Origin: a virus
Length of the DNA stretch: 22,647 nt
Virus record (IMG/VR): IMGVR_UViG_3300028711_000002
Location: 1 to 22,647 of that record
Direction: 5' to 3' (one strand)
Both the position numbers and the translations under genes were made by a program. The notes under the pieces are model-generated. The model saw only the letters and a program-made list of their open reading frames with translations, was not told where the DNA came from and made no database searches. This document shows positions 1 through 6,821 of this stretch, piece by piece. The first letter of the stretch is position 1. Every line of letters begins with the position of its first letter.

Positions 1-93
1 CAGCGCCAGGACCTGTCCCAACTGGGACGCCCGCTCGACGCGCCGCCCCGCCCAAAAGCTGCCCGACACGAGCAGCCAGAGCAGCAGACACAC
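1..93 (-). CDS. Membrane-anchored protein, N-terminal fragment (runs off left edge)
   Basis: An open frame follows directly after the coiled-coil membrane gene at 105-692 and stays open to the window edge. About 31 residues are visible from a GTG at 91-93, beginning MCLLLWLLVSGSFWAGRRVE, which is a hydrophobic anchor followed by a charged helical stretch. The frame is also open a few codons further upstream, where a GTA codon overlaps the previous TAG stop as GTAG. No strong Shine-Dalgarno sequence is seen. Its place at the end of the small membrane-protein cluster suggests a lysis or envelope role, for instance a second spanin subunit, but the fragment is too short to assign. Confidence 0.4.
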   Translation of the reverse strand, partial: MCLLLWLLVSGSFWAGRRVERASQLGQVLAL

Positions 94-104
94 ACCGATG
101 ACTG

Positions 105-692
105 CTACCGGCGCGTAACCAGCAGAAAAGCCGATAGGGCCACGAGTGGAAGGGTATAGCTCCGGGCGCGCCAGAAGGAGCGCAGTCCGAGGAAGCCCGG
201 CTGATTCTTGCGCTGTTCGGTATGCCATGCCACCTCCGTATGCTGGAGGAGAAGAACGGTCTGCGTCAAGACCATCGAGTCGCCGTGGGCCCGTGCTTCG
301 GCATTGAGCGCGCGGAGCTCGCAGTTCCCGAGGAGCGCCTGACACGCCTGCGTCTCGCCCGCAAGGGAATCGAAGACGAGACGTACCCCGACACGCAGCG
401 TATCCGGGAGACGCGCCAGCAGACTATCGGCGGTGCGGTGCGCGCGGCGTGCCGCTTGTGACGCACTGGCGTAGCGCAGCGCGAGCACCTGAGAATCGGC
501 CCGCAATCCCCGAGCGATACCGACGAGACTATCCCGGCTGGCCATCCACCGGGATGCGGAATCACGTTGCGCGGCTAACGCTGCTTCCAGCCGAATCTCG
601 GCATCCGTCGCGCGGCCGGCTTGATGTGTGCCAAATGCGATTCCGCCGATGGCGAGTCCGACGAGCAGGACGACGAGCGGAGAGATTTTCAC
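105..692 (-). CDS. Coiled-coil protein with membrane segments at both ends (spanin-like)
   Basis: A protein of 195 residues beginning at a GTG whose bases overlap the previous TGA (GTGA). Residues about 3-22 form a hydrophobic helix (PLVVLLVGLAIGGIAFGT), residues about 25-160 are Ala/Arg/Asp/Ser-rich, strongly helical and probably coiled coil, and a second hydrophobic stretch (LPLVALSAFLLV) lies just before the C terminus. Helical periplasmic proteins anchored in membranes are typical of spanins, which fuse inner and outer membranes in Gram-negative lysis. No lipobox is seen at the N terminus, so this is not a standard outer-membrane or unimolecular spanin. The spanin call rests on topology and position among small membrane genes, not on sequence family. 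A longer start 23 codons upstream would run into the Fis-like gene and is not preferred. Confidence 0.6.
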   Translation of the reverse strand: MKISPLVVLLVGLAIGGIAFGTHQAGRATDAEIRLEAALAAQRDSASRWMASRDSLVGIARGLRADSQVLALRYASASQAARRAHRTADSLLARLPDTLRVGVRLVFDSLAGETQACQALLGNCELRALNAEARAHGDSMVLTQTVLLLQHTEVAWHTEQRKNQPGFLGLRSFWRARSYTLPLVALSAFLLVTRR

Positions 693-922
693 GCGCTTAC
701 TCTCAGAGGCGGCCGTAACCCGGCTAGCGGTTCCAGTGCGTCGCGTTTTCGAATCGCGCACAACATCGGCGTCAAACCGAGACGCTTTATCAAACGGTAG
801 AGCGTCTGCCGATCTAGCCCGGCGACTGCGCGCGCCCGGATGAGATTGCCACCCGTTGCCGTGAGTAGATCGGTGAGATAGCGGCGCTGCCAGTTCGCTC
901 GCTCCACCCGGTATGACTTCAC
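689..922 (-). CDS. Small Fis-type helix-turn-helix DNA-binding protein
   Basis: A 77-residue protein starting at a GTG that overlaps the upstream stop codon as GTGA, and ending in another GTGA overlap with the next gene. Residues about 10-50 match the Fis/NtrC C-terminal HTH pattern (HTH_8): a Trp-Gln-Arg-x-Tyr-Leu start, the TGGNLIRARAVAGLDRQTLY core, then RLIKRLGL. The remaining 27 residues are basic and unrecognised. Known family members bind DNA, usually as the output domain of sigma-54 activators or as the nucleoid protein Fis. Here the domain stands alone in the lysis cluster, so it could regulate late or host genes. That role is inferred. A longer in-frame start near 1174 would overlap the whole preceding membrane gene and is rejected. 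Confidence 0.75.
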   Translation of the reverse strand: MKSYRVERANWQRRYLTDLLTATGGNLIRARAVAGLDRQTLYRLIKRLGLTPMLCAIRKRDALEPLAGLRPPLRVSA

Positions 923-1197
923 AGCAACCAGCTCACGAGGCCCAGCCCGGCTGCGGGGGCCAGCACGTCCATGGCGCGATCCAGCCACGGCTGCTTGCCG
1001 ACCGCGAAGGCGGTGTGTACCGCTTGCTCGGCTTCCCGCACGAGAAACGCAAATACACTGGCTACACAGGCCGCCGTCCAGCCAACGAGCGGCGTCAGCA
1101 GTGCGGCGAAGAGCAGTGCGATCCCCGTGTGCGTGAGCCACGAGCGCCAGTCGGCGACTTCTTGCCAGACCCACAGACGGCGAAGGAATGCGATCAT
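919..1197 (-). CDS. Small membrane protein, holin candidate
   Basis: A 92-residue protein starting at an ATG that overlaps the DUF5675 stop codon (ATGA). It opens with a Trp-rich segment (MIAFLRRLWVWQEVADWRSW), has two hydrophobic stretches at about 23-52 (HTGIALLFAALLTPLVGWTA and onward) and a third weaker one at the very C terminus (APAAGLGLVSWLL). Small size, multiple membrane segments and coupling to a probable lysis protein make a holin role reasonable, but I do not recognise a named holin family. It could equally be another accessory membrane protein of the lysis cluster. Confidence 0.65.
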   Translation of the reverse strand: MIAFLRRLWVWQEVADWRSWLTHTGIALLFAALLTPLVGWTAACVASVFAFLVREAEQAVHTAFAVGKQPWLDRAMDVLAPAAGLGLVSWLL

Positions 1198-1589
1198 ACG
1201 CCTCCTAGTTCGTGAACAGTCAGGTAGTCTTGCTGCACGCCCCCCATCACGTCCATGAACTTCCGCAACGCCTGCCTGCTCTGCAGCACCGCCAGATGAT
1301 CGAGGTAAAATCCCAGTTGTTTCCCCGGAGCAATGCAGCCTTCCAGTTCACTGGCGAGATTCGCGGCGTGAATCAGAATCCGGTCCCGTCCTGGCACGAG
1401 GATCAAATAGGCCGGGTACCCGCCTTTGTGGTAGGTGTCGAGTTGCATCTCGTACAACCCTGCGGAAATCCGGGGATGCTCGCCCGTACTCATGCGCTCC
1501 AAGGTGTACAGCGTCGAAGAGTCGTTGAGCGTGAACTGCCCGACCGTGCCGTGTGCCGTCTCAAGATAGCGCCGCAGCGTGACGGGCAT
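1194..1589 (-). CDS. DUF5675 family protein, probable lysis-module protein
   Basis: A 131-residue protein beginning MPVTLRRYLE at an ATG that shares one base with the previous TAA (TAATG). The family-like features are the early 'TLYTLER' strand, a Pro/Gly turn plus 'ISAGLYEMQL', 'LILVPGR', and the signature ILIHAANLASELEGCIAPG at about residues 78-96, followed by a helical tail. DUF5675 proteins are common in phage lysis or tail regions. The conserved His and Cys in the IH...GC pattern recall the catalytic His and Cys of L,D-transpeptidase (YkuD) folds, so an action on peptidoglycan is possible, but this is inference. No other candidate endolysin is present in the window. A start 97 codons further upstream is open but would overlay the membrane gene at 1589-1852 in a different frame. 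Confidence 0.75.
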   Translation of the reverse strand: MPVTLRRYLETAHGTVGQFTLNDSSTLYTLERMSTGEHPRISAGLYEMQLDTYHKGGYPAYLILVPGRDRILIHAANLASELEGCIAPGKQLGFYLDHLAVLQSRQALRKFMDVMGGVQQDYLTVHELGGV

Positions 1590-1852
1590 TAGGTCGGGGG
1601 GGCTCCGCCGTCGGCTGCCTTCGCCGCACGGAAATCCGTCCGCCTTTTCACGCCGAAATGCGTGGTCGCGATGCCGTGGAGTCCCGCCAAGAATAGCAAC
1701 CATCCATCGGGAGGAGTCCGGCCGAGTATCCAAGCAAACGCGGTGAGAAAGTCGAGCGCGATCGCGCTGGCGATGACCGCATTTGTACTTGGAAAAGTTG
1801 AGAGATGCGGCCAGCGATCGAGCCGCAGCTCGTGCGTGTCGCGCGCCGTTAT
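1589..1852 (-). CDS. Small two-helix membrane protein with a non-standard start codon
   Basis: This 87-residue frame has no ATG, GTG or TTG but has clear coding character. It runs from an ATA at 1850-1852 that overlaps the upstream TAA stop by four bases (ATAA) to a TAA at 1589-1591 that shares a base with the DUF5675 ATG. Reading from ATA, the protein begins with a polar stretch containing LRLDRWPHLSTFPSTNA. It has hydrophobic segments at about 26-45 (AVIASAIALDFLTAFAWIL) and about 51-65 (WLLFLAGLHGIATTHFGV), then a basic Ala/Pro-rich tail. A weak Shine-Dalgarno (GGCGGA) lies just upstream. The frame fills exactly the gap between its neighbours with the same overlap style, which supports it being a gene. 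It resembles small phage membrane proteins of lysis clusters and may be a holin. Confidence 0.65.
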   Translation of the reverse strand: MTARDTHELRLDRWPHLSTFPSTNAVIASAIALDFLTAFAWILGRTPPDGWLLFLAGLHGIATTHFGVKRRTDFRAAKAADGGAPPT

Positions 1853-2163
1853 GGCGTCCGCCGTGACCCGGTGAAGTCATTCGGATCCACGCAGTTTTGC
1901 CAGGGCGTCCGTTGCTTCTCCGCCACAGTCAGACAGAGCTGCTGCCGAATCAGGTCTCGTACGCCCTTGAGCTCATTCTCCATCTGCTGGCGATCAGCAT
2001 CGCTTTCAATGGCCTTCACTTCCAACACGGACACCTTTTGGGGAATCTCCGACCAGCCCGAGAGCAGTGCCCCAGCACTTAACCCGCCGACGAACAGCGC
2101 GGCCATGATCCCCGCCGCCTTCCAGACATCAGGGACACGCGCTAAGAGTCTGAGCAACGCCAT
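1849..2163 (-). CDS. Membrane protein with periplasmic coiled coil (lysis cluster)
   Basis: A 104-residue protein with an excellent ribosome-binding site (AGGAGG six bases before the ATG). Residues about 15-36 form a transmembrane helix (AAGIMAALFVGGLSAGALLS), residues about 43-80 are charged and likely coiled coil (VSVLEVKAIESDADRQQMEN and following), and the C-terminal tail contains two Cys residues (QLC and QNC). An N-terminal anchor with a coiled-coil outer part is typical of i-spanins and of several small phage envelope proteins. It is the first gene after the terminator at 2178-2224, so it heads the lysis cluster, which needs either readthrough or a promoter I cannot identify. Confidence 0.65.
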   Translation of the reverse strand: MALLRLLARVPDVWKAAGIMAALFVGGLSAGALLSGWSEIPQKVSVLEVKAIESDADRQQMENELKGVRDLIRQQLCLTVAEKQRTPWQNCVDPNDFTGSRRTP

Positions 2164-2177
2164 GCGGGTCCTCCTGG

Positions 2178-2224
2178 AAAACGAAAAGCCCCCATCGCGC
2201 CCAGTGCGGGCGAAACGGGGGGCT
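2178..2224 (-). terminator. Intrinsic terminator on the minus strand
   Basis: Read on the minus strand, the seven bases AGCCCCC (2218-2224) pair perfectly with GGGGGCT (2187-2193). An inner hairpin CGCCC-gcact-GGGCG lies between the arms, and a T-rich tail TTTCGTTTT follows immediately. This is the best intrinsic terminator in the window. It lies downstream of the structural genes after the plus-strand cassette, and directly upstream of the gene starting at 2163. Confidence 0.75.
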
Positions 2225-2349
2225 CGTGGTTATGAGTTATCCCCAGTCCTCAGACCTAATGTGGGGTTTTCCCGTGGCTTAGGCAATAGTTCCTATGGTT
2301 CGGGCTTCCTTCCCGCTTGCGCGGGCCGATGCTTGCGCTAGCTTGTGGC
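2225..2349. other. Noncoding spacer upstream of the plus-strand cassette
   Basis: This 125-base spacer holds no convincing gene. It contains a small hairpin CCCGC-ttgc-GCGGG at 2312-2325. A promoter for the plus-strand pair should lie here. A loose TTGCGC/TAGCTT pair is present close to the ATG at 2350, but I cannot call a promoter with confidence on either strand. Confidence 0.4.
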
Positions 2350-2484
2350 ATGGTCAAACGCATCAAAAATCCGGACGCCGCTCGACTGGCAAAGTTGCGT
2401 CATGCAAAGTTGACGCCCGAACAGCGGTCAGCAATTGCGAAGAAGGCGTCCCTCGCTCGTTGGGCCAAGACGAGGAAACCGTGA
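2350..2484 (+). CDS. Basic 44-residue small protein
   Basis: A short plus-strand ORF starting MVKRIKNPDAARLAKLRHAK and ending in a TGA that shares one base with the next ATG (TGATG). The C-terminal half follows a pattern often seen in very small phage and plasmid proteins, LTPEQRSAIAKKASLARWAK, with alternating Lys/Arg and Ala suggesting a helix that could bind nucleic acid. It is followed without a gap by the secreted metallopeptidase, so the two form an operon. No strong Shine-Dalgarno is seen before its ATG. Function is unknown. Its coding potential is supported by the coupled overlap and by the recognisable C-terminal pattern. Confidence 0.65.
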   Translation: MVKRIKNPDAARLAKLRHAKLTPEQRSAIAKKASLARWAKTRKP

Positions 2485-2984
2485 TGCGCTACACCATCGT
2501 TCTACTCGCCCTGCTCGCCCTCCCCGCCATGATCGAGGGCCAGACGCTACCCGTGCAGTACAAGGGCCTCGTCGACAGCCTCATGATAGCGGTCGGTACC
2601 TCGCCGACATCGCTAGTATATGAGCGACCAGTCGCCCCGGGTTCCGCTCTCGTAACGGCCATCGGCGAATTCAATGTTGCGACGGGGGGGATGACATTGT
2701 CACCGATGGCGCCGCGGCCGCGGCATACCTTGGCGCATGAGTTCGGCCACCTGTTGCAGTTCACCGACATGGGGCTGTTCTCGGAATGGTTTCATCAGGT
2801 TGACCGAGACTCGCTAGCCGGGCCGACAGTGGACGACCTCGAACATTTTGCTGATGACTTCGCCGATACATGGGAAGCGCTCGCTTCTCACAAGATCAAG
2901 GCGGCGACACGCGGCCGGCGGGCAGTCATCGCGACTTACTTGCGCAATCGGGCACCATTCATGAGCGAGAGCTCCGCACGGTAA
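2484..2984 (+). CDS. Secreted HExxH zinc metallopeptidase (possible phage cargo gene)
   Basis: A 166-residue plus-strand protein starting MRYTIVLLALLALPAMIEGQ, a clear signal peptide with likely cleavage near Glu-Gly-Gln. The start at 2484 has an AGGA eight bases upstream; an in-frame extension back to 2295 lacks a sensible N terminus and would overlay the 44-residue gene. Residues about 81-91 read HTLAHEFGHLL, the HExxH zinc site, and about 30 residues later comes EHFADDFADTW, whose Glu would be the third ligand in the gluzincin manner of HExxH...E-x-FAD-x-FA proteins. The mature enzyme would act in the periplasm or outside the cell. It is on the opposite strand from all structural genes and converges on the tail-tip gene with only 12 bases between. 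Substrate is unknown. Confidence 0.8.
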   Translation: MRYTIVLLALLALPAMIEGQTLPVQYKGLVDSLMIAVGTSPTSLVYERPVAPGSALVTAIGEFNVATGGMTLSPMAPRPRHTLAHEFGHLLQFTDMGLFSEWFHQVDRDSLAGPTVDDLEHFADDFADTWEALASHKIKAATRGRRAVIATYLRNRAPFMSESSAR

Positions 2985-2996
2985 TCTCCGCATTCT

Positions 2997-5900
2997 TTAA
3001 GCAGTGGTGTAGGTGATCACGATAAGACCCTGGCGTCCGTTACCGCCGGACGTGAAGCTAACACCATCAGCACCCGCGCCCGCTCCCCCGCCGCCGTCGA
3101 CTCCACCGGCACCACCGATTTGGAGGTTAGTCCCCCCCCCTCCACCACCGCCCGCGCCCGCCGTCGCACCGCCCGGCGCAGATGTGAATACGGTTCCTGC
3201 TCCACCATTGCCACCCCCAGCGCTGCCAGCCGCACCGCCGCTCGCCGTCCCGCCTGCTCCTCCAGCACCACCGGTCCCACTCACGGAGCTTGCGCCAGCT
3301 CCTCCAACGCCCGTCGTTCCTCCCGCGCCGCCGCCGCCGCCGCCACCGCGATTCCCACCGCCGCTTGATCCAGCGCCACCCGCGCCGCCATTGAAGTTGG
3401 CAGCAGCGCCCGTCCCGCCCGTTCCACCCGCACCACCGGAGGCACCGGGCGCCCCCGTTCCCTTCTTCGCGACGAGAGAGGTGACGTTGAATGTCGTATC
3501 TGTGCCATCGGCACCGGCCGCACCCTCAGAGCCGGAACCACCTGCGCCGCCCTGTCCGACGACATATGCGACTGTCGAACCACCCGGCGAGAAATTGGTG
3601 ATCTTGCGATATTCCCCGCCACCGCCACCACCACCACCACCACCAATAGGAATGCTGATACGACTCGCCGCGCCGCCGCCGCCGCCACCGATCCCCTGTA
3701 TGCTGTTGTTGGCTGCGTTGAAATCGCCCGGGACCGTCCAACTCGTCCCCGAGGTGAGGAAGATCACTTTGGTCGTGGCGGGGATCGGCTGCGCCGTGAT
3801 TTGAGCCTGGCGGAGCATCCCCTCTGCCCCCGAACCGTTCGCATTCTCAATCGGCAACACACAGACGTACATGGTGGCCAATGTGGCGAGCGCCCCGAGA
3901 TCAATGACCGCATTGCCCGCAGCATCAAGGACCACAAGGGTCCCTGCTTCGGTGGTGGCCTGGCTAGGAAACCCAGTCGTTGAGGTGGCCCAGCGGATAG
4001 CTCTACTGGCGGTCGCGCCGATGGTCAGGGTAACCTGTTGGGTGGCACTGATGGACAATGCGAGACTCGAAATATCCGGAGCCGCAAAGCCGATCCGGGT
4101 GCCGGCTTCTGTACTGCCCGTGATGTCCGCCCAGGAGCGCATGAATAGGGCGAAGGTCCGGAAGTCCTCGCTCGCAGCAGCGATGACGCCGATCGCCTCG
4201 ACCTCCCCCGAGACCGGCCGGTCGTTCATCGGGTCGCGGCCAGCGAACAGATCCGTCGGGACCGCGACGCAGTCGCCCGGCTCGAGCTGCGGCTCGGGCG
4301 TATCGACCTCGAAGAACCAGAGCATCATCCCGGCACCGAAGGCCCCGACGTGCCGCTTGCCGATCCGGTCCGCCAGTGTCGCGCTTGGGATCCACTTCGT
4401 GATCACGTCCGGCAGCAGCTGGGGCGGGTCGATCCGCGCGCGCCCGAGCCGGAGGACCGCGGCCGCGTTCACCGCCTTGTGCTCCGACTGGTAGCGCTCC
4501 TCGGTGTCGTTCCATTGCCAGGGGATCCGTACCTCCGGGGCGCGCTGTCGATAGCCTGGCGTCACCGATGTCCACTTGATCCGCTCGCGGGGGAAGACGC
4601 GCGCGACCGCCTTGTCACCGAACATCCGGACCGACTTGATCCGCCCCTGCGAGGAGATGCGCGCCGAGCCGTCGAGGAAGTTGAGCGCATCGAGCTCGGC
4701 CTTCGCTTCCGACTCGGTCAAGATCTTCGAGACGAGCGTCGCGGCGTCCTGAATGCCCGGACCGAGGAAGCGACCCGAGACGCCGATCTTTGTGAGGATG
4801 TCGTCATAGGCAAATGCGAGGCTTTTGTTCGCATAGACGAGCGGCTGCGCGCTCTCCGTGACCGAGTCGAAGACGGGCAGGGTCCCCCGCTCGAGGCAGG
4901 TCACACCAAGCGCCGGGATGCCAACCTCGCCGTCGCCCGACTCCTCGTCGTCGATCAGGAAGTCGTCGATGTGCATCCAGCGCGGCCGCTCGGGCGTACC
5001 GACCCAGACCCGGAGTGTGACCTGGCCGATGAAATAGCCGCGGAGGAATTCGGTGACCCGATCGTAGGGGTTCTTTGGATCGCGCGGCAGAACGATGCGG
5101 GCGTTCGTTGTCTCCGCCACGAGCTGCAGCGGATCGACCGCCCAGCGCGCGGATTGGAGCCGCGCCCCATGGTGGAGCGGAACGGTCGTCAGCTCCCGCA
5201 TTCCGAACTCGAATACCAGCGGTGTGGCATCGAGGTTCGGCGTCGATGTGAGGATGACCTGGCCCTTGCGGGTCTGCGTCTTCGTGATGCCGACGAGGTC
5301 ATCTGTCGTCTGTCCGTCCGTGACGGTGACCCATGCAGCGTCGGCATCGTTGCGGAGTTGAAAGACGGCGGAGGCCCCGGGAGGGACATCGGCGCGGCAG
5401 ATGAACTGGACCGTCTTGGTCGGTACGACCCCGAGGTCGAATCGCGAACCAGCGCCGGCGCCGGTGAAGGCAACCGTCGCCGTGCTCGGGTAGTCCCCCG
5501 ACTCGACCCGGCAGCGGAGACACGCCCGGGTTGCCGCCCCACGCTCGGGCGATTCAAGGACCCACTTCCCGGTCAGGTCGAGGATCCGCATCTGCACGGT
5601 CTTGAGCGTCCGGCTGCCGGACACGATCACCGCAGTCGCCGAGTCCTGGCCCCATCCGACGTTCGTCGCCGGTGTCCCGTCCCGCTGCTGCGCCCAGATG
5701 AGGAACAGGGTGACCGGGCCGTCGAGGCTCGAGGCCGGGGTCGCAAGACTCGGGACGTAGCGCTTCGGGTGCGGCTTGTCGGCCTCCGGCTTCGTGGCCC
5801 AAGAGAAGACGACCTCCTCCGGCGTGTCGCCAGCCGTAGCGAAGACGCCGAGCGTGCTCGAAAGCGGCGTGACCTCAATGTCGAGGTGGTTCGAGAGCAG

Positions 5901-6821
5901 GGTCGGGTCGACCTGCGTTTGGTTCCATGCGTTGCCGCTCTCCGTCGCGCGATCGCCAAGCCTCGTGACGGCGTAGGGCCGCATCAGCCAGAGGTGTACG
6001 TTCCGCGGCTGCCCACCATCGACCCGGGGGTTCAGATAGGCAACAAAGCGATCAAGCGGGATGTCGCGAACGTCGTCTTTCCCCCATGCCATCCGAGCCA
6101 ACAGGAAGGGACTCGCCGCCGCGCTGGCGTAGCTCCCGTCGAGGTCCTGCTGATAGCCATCCGAGACTGCATTCTCGACCAGCGTCTTGACCTTGTCAGC
6201 GAGGGCGACGCCACCATCGACCGGGAAGTCGACCGCGAGACCGGTGTGATAGTTGACGCCCGCCACGGCATCCCCGTTCGTGGCGAGGTTGTAGCCATGG
6301 ACGACGAAGGCCCAGCCCCCCGGCCCGCTCGCCGACTTGATCCGCAGACGGAGCTCGCTCGTTGAGATAAGGCCGCCGAGTCGGATCAGCTCGTCCTCAT
6401 GCAGCCAGCGGACGATCGCCCCATTCTGCCCGGCTGTTCGGAGGACCTCGTAGCGAATGGCCGCGCGCTCCGTCCAGGCGCCGGCGGCGGGGCGGGTGTC
6501 GATCGCTACCTCGACGACGTGCGTGTTCGTGCCGGCGCCCGGGATTACTGGCGTGATTTGGACGAGGAAGTGAACCTCGTAGAGGTCGTTCCCTGCCGGC
6601 GCATTCGCGAGGGTCAGGGCCGTCGTCTGTCCGGCGGCGGTCAGTGCGCTCGAGGCCGGGAAGTCGTGCGTCCGCAGCACAACCGAGTCGGCGAGCATCC
6701 ATTGCGCGCGCCGGCGCCGCACGTCGGAGGAGACCTCGATCTCGGCGTCGATGAAAGTCCGAATCCTGGAGTCCGGGCGCCGACATTCGATCTCAAGGTC
6801 TGAGGTGAACCCCGCTCTCAT
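2997..6821 (-). CDS. Large tail-tip / receptor-binding protein with C-terminal polyglycine domain
   Basis: A 1274-residue protein starting at an ATG that overlaps the upstream TGA (ATGA). Residues 1 to about 890 are a mixed beta-rich region that I cannot assign to a named family; by position it should be the baseplate hub or central tail-tip protein. Residues about 900-1010 look like an Ig/FN3-like spacer. From about 1015 the pattern is the familiar adhesin ending: TSWTVPGDFNAANNSIQGIG, then long Gly runs with 'GGGGEYRKI' and 'AYVVGQGGAGG', closing with GRQGLIVITYTTA. Such Gly-rich ends form polyglycine-II bundles in tail-tip adhesins and bind host receptors. Hub and adhesin are usually separate proteins, so this fusion is notable. 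The opposite strand carries long open shadows caused by GC-rich codons. Confidence 0.85.
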   Translation of the reverse strand: MRAGFTSDLEIECRRPDSRIRTFIDAEIEVSSDVRRRRAQWMLADSVVLRTHDFPASSALTAAGQTTALTLANAPAGNDLYEVHFLVQITPVIPGAGTNTHVVEVAIDTRPAAGAWTERAAIRYEVLRTAGQNGAIVRWLHEDELIRLGGLISTSELRLRIKSASGPGGWAFVVHGYNLATNGDAVAGVNYHTGLAVDFPVDGGVALADKVKTLVENAVSDGYQQDLDGSYASAAASPFLLARMAWGKDDVRDIPLDRFVAYLNPRVDGGQPRNVHLWLMRPYAVTRLGDRATESGNAWNQTQVDPTLLSNHLDIEVTPLSSTLGVFATAGDTPEEVVFSWATKPEADKPHPKRYVPSLATPASSLDGPVTLFLIWAQQRDGTPATNVGWGQDSATAVIVSGSRTLKTVQMRILDLTGKWVLESPERGAATRACLRCRVESGDYPSTATVAFTGAGAGSRFDLGVVPTKTVQFICRADVPPGASAVFQLRNDADAAWVTVTDGQTTDDLVGITKTQTRKGQVILTSTPNLDATPLVFEFGMRELTTVPLHHGARLQSARWAVDPLQLVAETTNARIVLPRDPKNPYDRVTEFLRGYFIGQVTLRVWVGTPERPRWMHIDDFLIDDEESGDGEVGIPALGVTCLERGTLPVFDSVTESAQPLVYANKSLAFAYDDILTKIGVSGRFLGPGIQDAATLVSKILTESEAKAELDALNFLDGSARISSQGRIKSVRMFGDKAVARVFPRERIKWTSVTPGYRQRAPEVRIPWQWNDTEERYQSEHKAVNAAAVLRLGRARIDPPQLLPDVITKWIPSATLADRIGKRHVGAFGAGMMLWFFEVDTPEPQLEPGDCVAVPTDLFAGRDPMNDRPVSGEVEAIGVIAAASEDFRTFALFMRSWADITGSTEAGTRIGFAAPDISSLALSISATQQVTLTIGATASRAIRWATSTTGFPSQATTEAGTLVVLDAAGNAVIDLGALATLATMYVCVLPIENANGSGAEGMLRQAQITAQPIPATTKVIFLTSGTSWTVPGDFNAANNSIQGIGGGGGGAASRISIPIGGGGGGGGGGEYRKITNFSPGGSTVAYVVGQGGAGGSGSEGAAGADGTDTTFNVTSLVAKKGTGAPGASGGAGGTGGTGAAANFNGGAGGAGSSGGGNRGGGGGGGAGGTTGVGGAGASSVSGTGGAGGAGGTASGGAAGSAGGGNGGAGTVFTSAPGGATAGAGGGGGGGTNLQIGGAGGVDGGGGAGAGADGVSFTSGGNGRQGLIVITYTTA
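3025..3716 (-). repeat. Low-complexity Gly-codon region encoding the polyglycine domain
   Basis: Repeated GGN codons (seen on the plus strand as NCC runs) make up most of this segment, including stretches of seven or more consecutive Gly codons near 3134-3150, 3335-3350, 3617-3646 and 3673-3689. It encodes roughly residues 1035-1265 of the tail-tip protein. Repeats like these are prone to slippage and recombination, so length variation between relatives would be expected. Confidence 0.85.

Noticed and set aside
689-1174. Longer start for the Fis-like protein
   Set aside because: The added part overlays the membrane gene at 919-1197 and has no sensible fold; the GTGA overlap gives the start.
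1194-1880. Longer DUF5675 start giving 228 residues
   Set aside because: The extra N-terminal part is Arg/His-rich noise and overlays the two-helix membrane frame at 1589-1852, which has better protein character.
2295-2984. Longer start for the metallopeptidase
   Set aside because: It would bury the signal peptide and overlay the 44-residue gene; AGGA and TGATG favour 2484.
3013-3804. 263-codon Pro-rich plus-strand frame
   Set aside because: It is the complement of the Gly codons (GGN to NCC) of the polyglycine domain, not an independent gene.
4350-6365. 671-codon open frame on the plus strand
   Set aside because: It lies wholly opposite the tail-tip gene; its Arg/Asp/Glu/Leu-rich composition is what a GC-rich antisense frame gives, and it has no domain or ribosome site.
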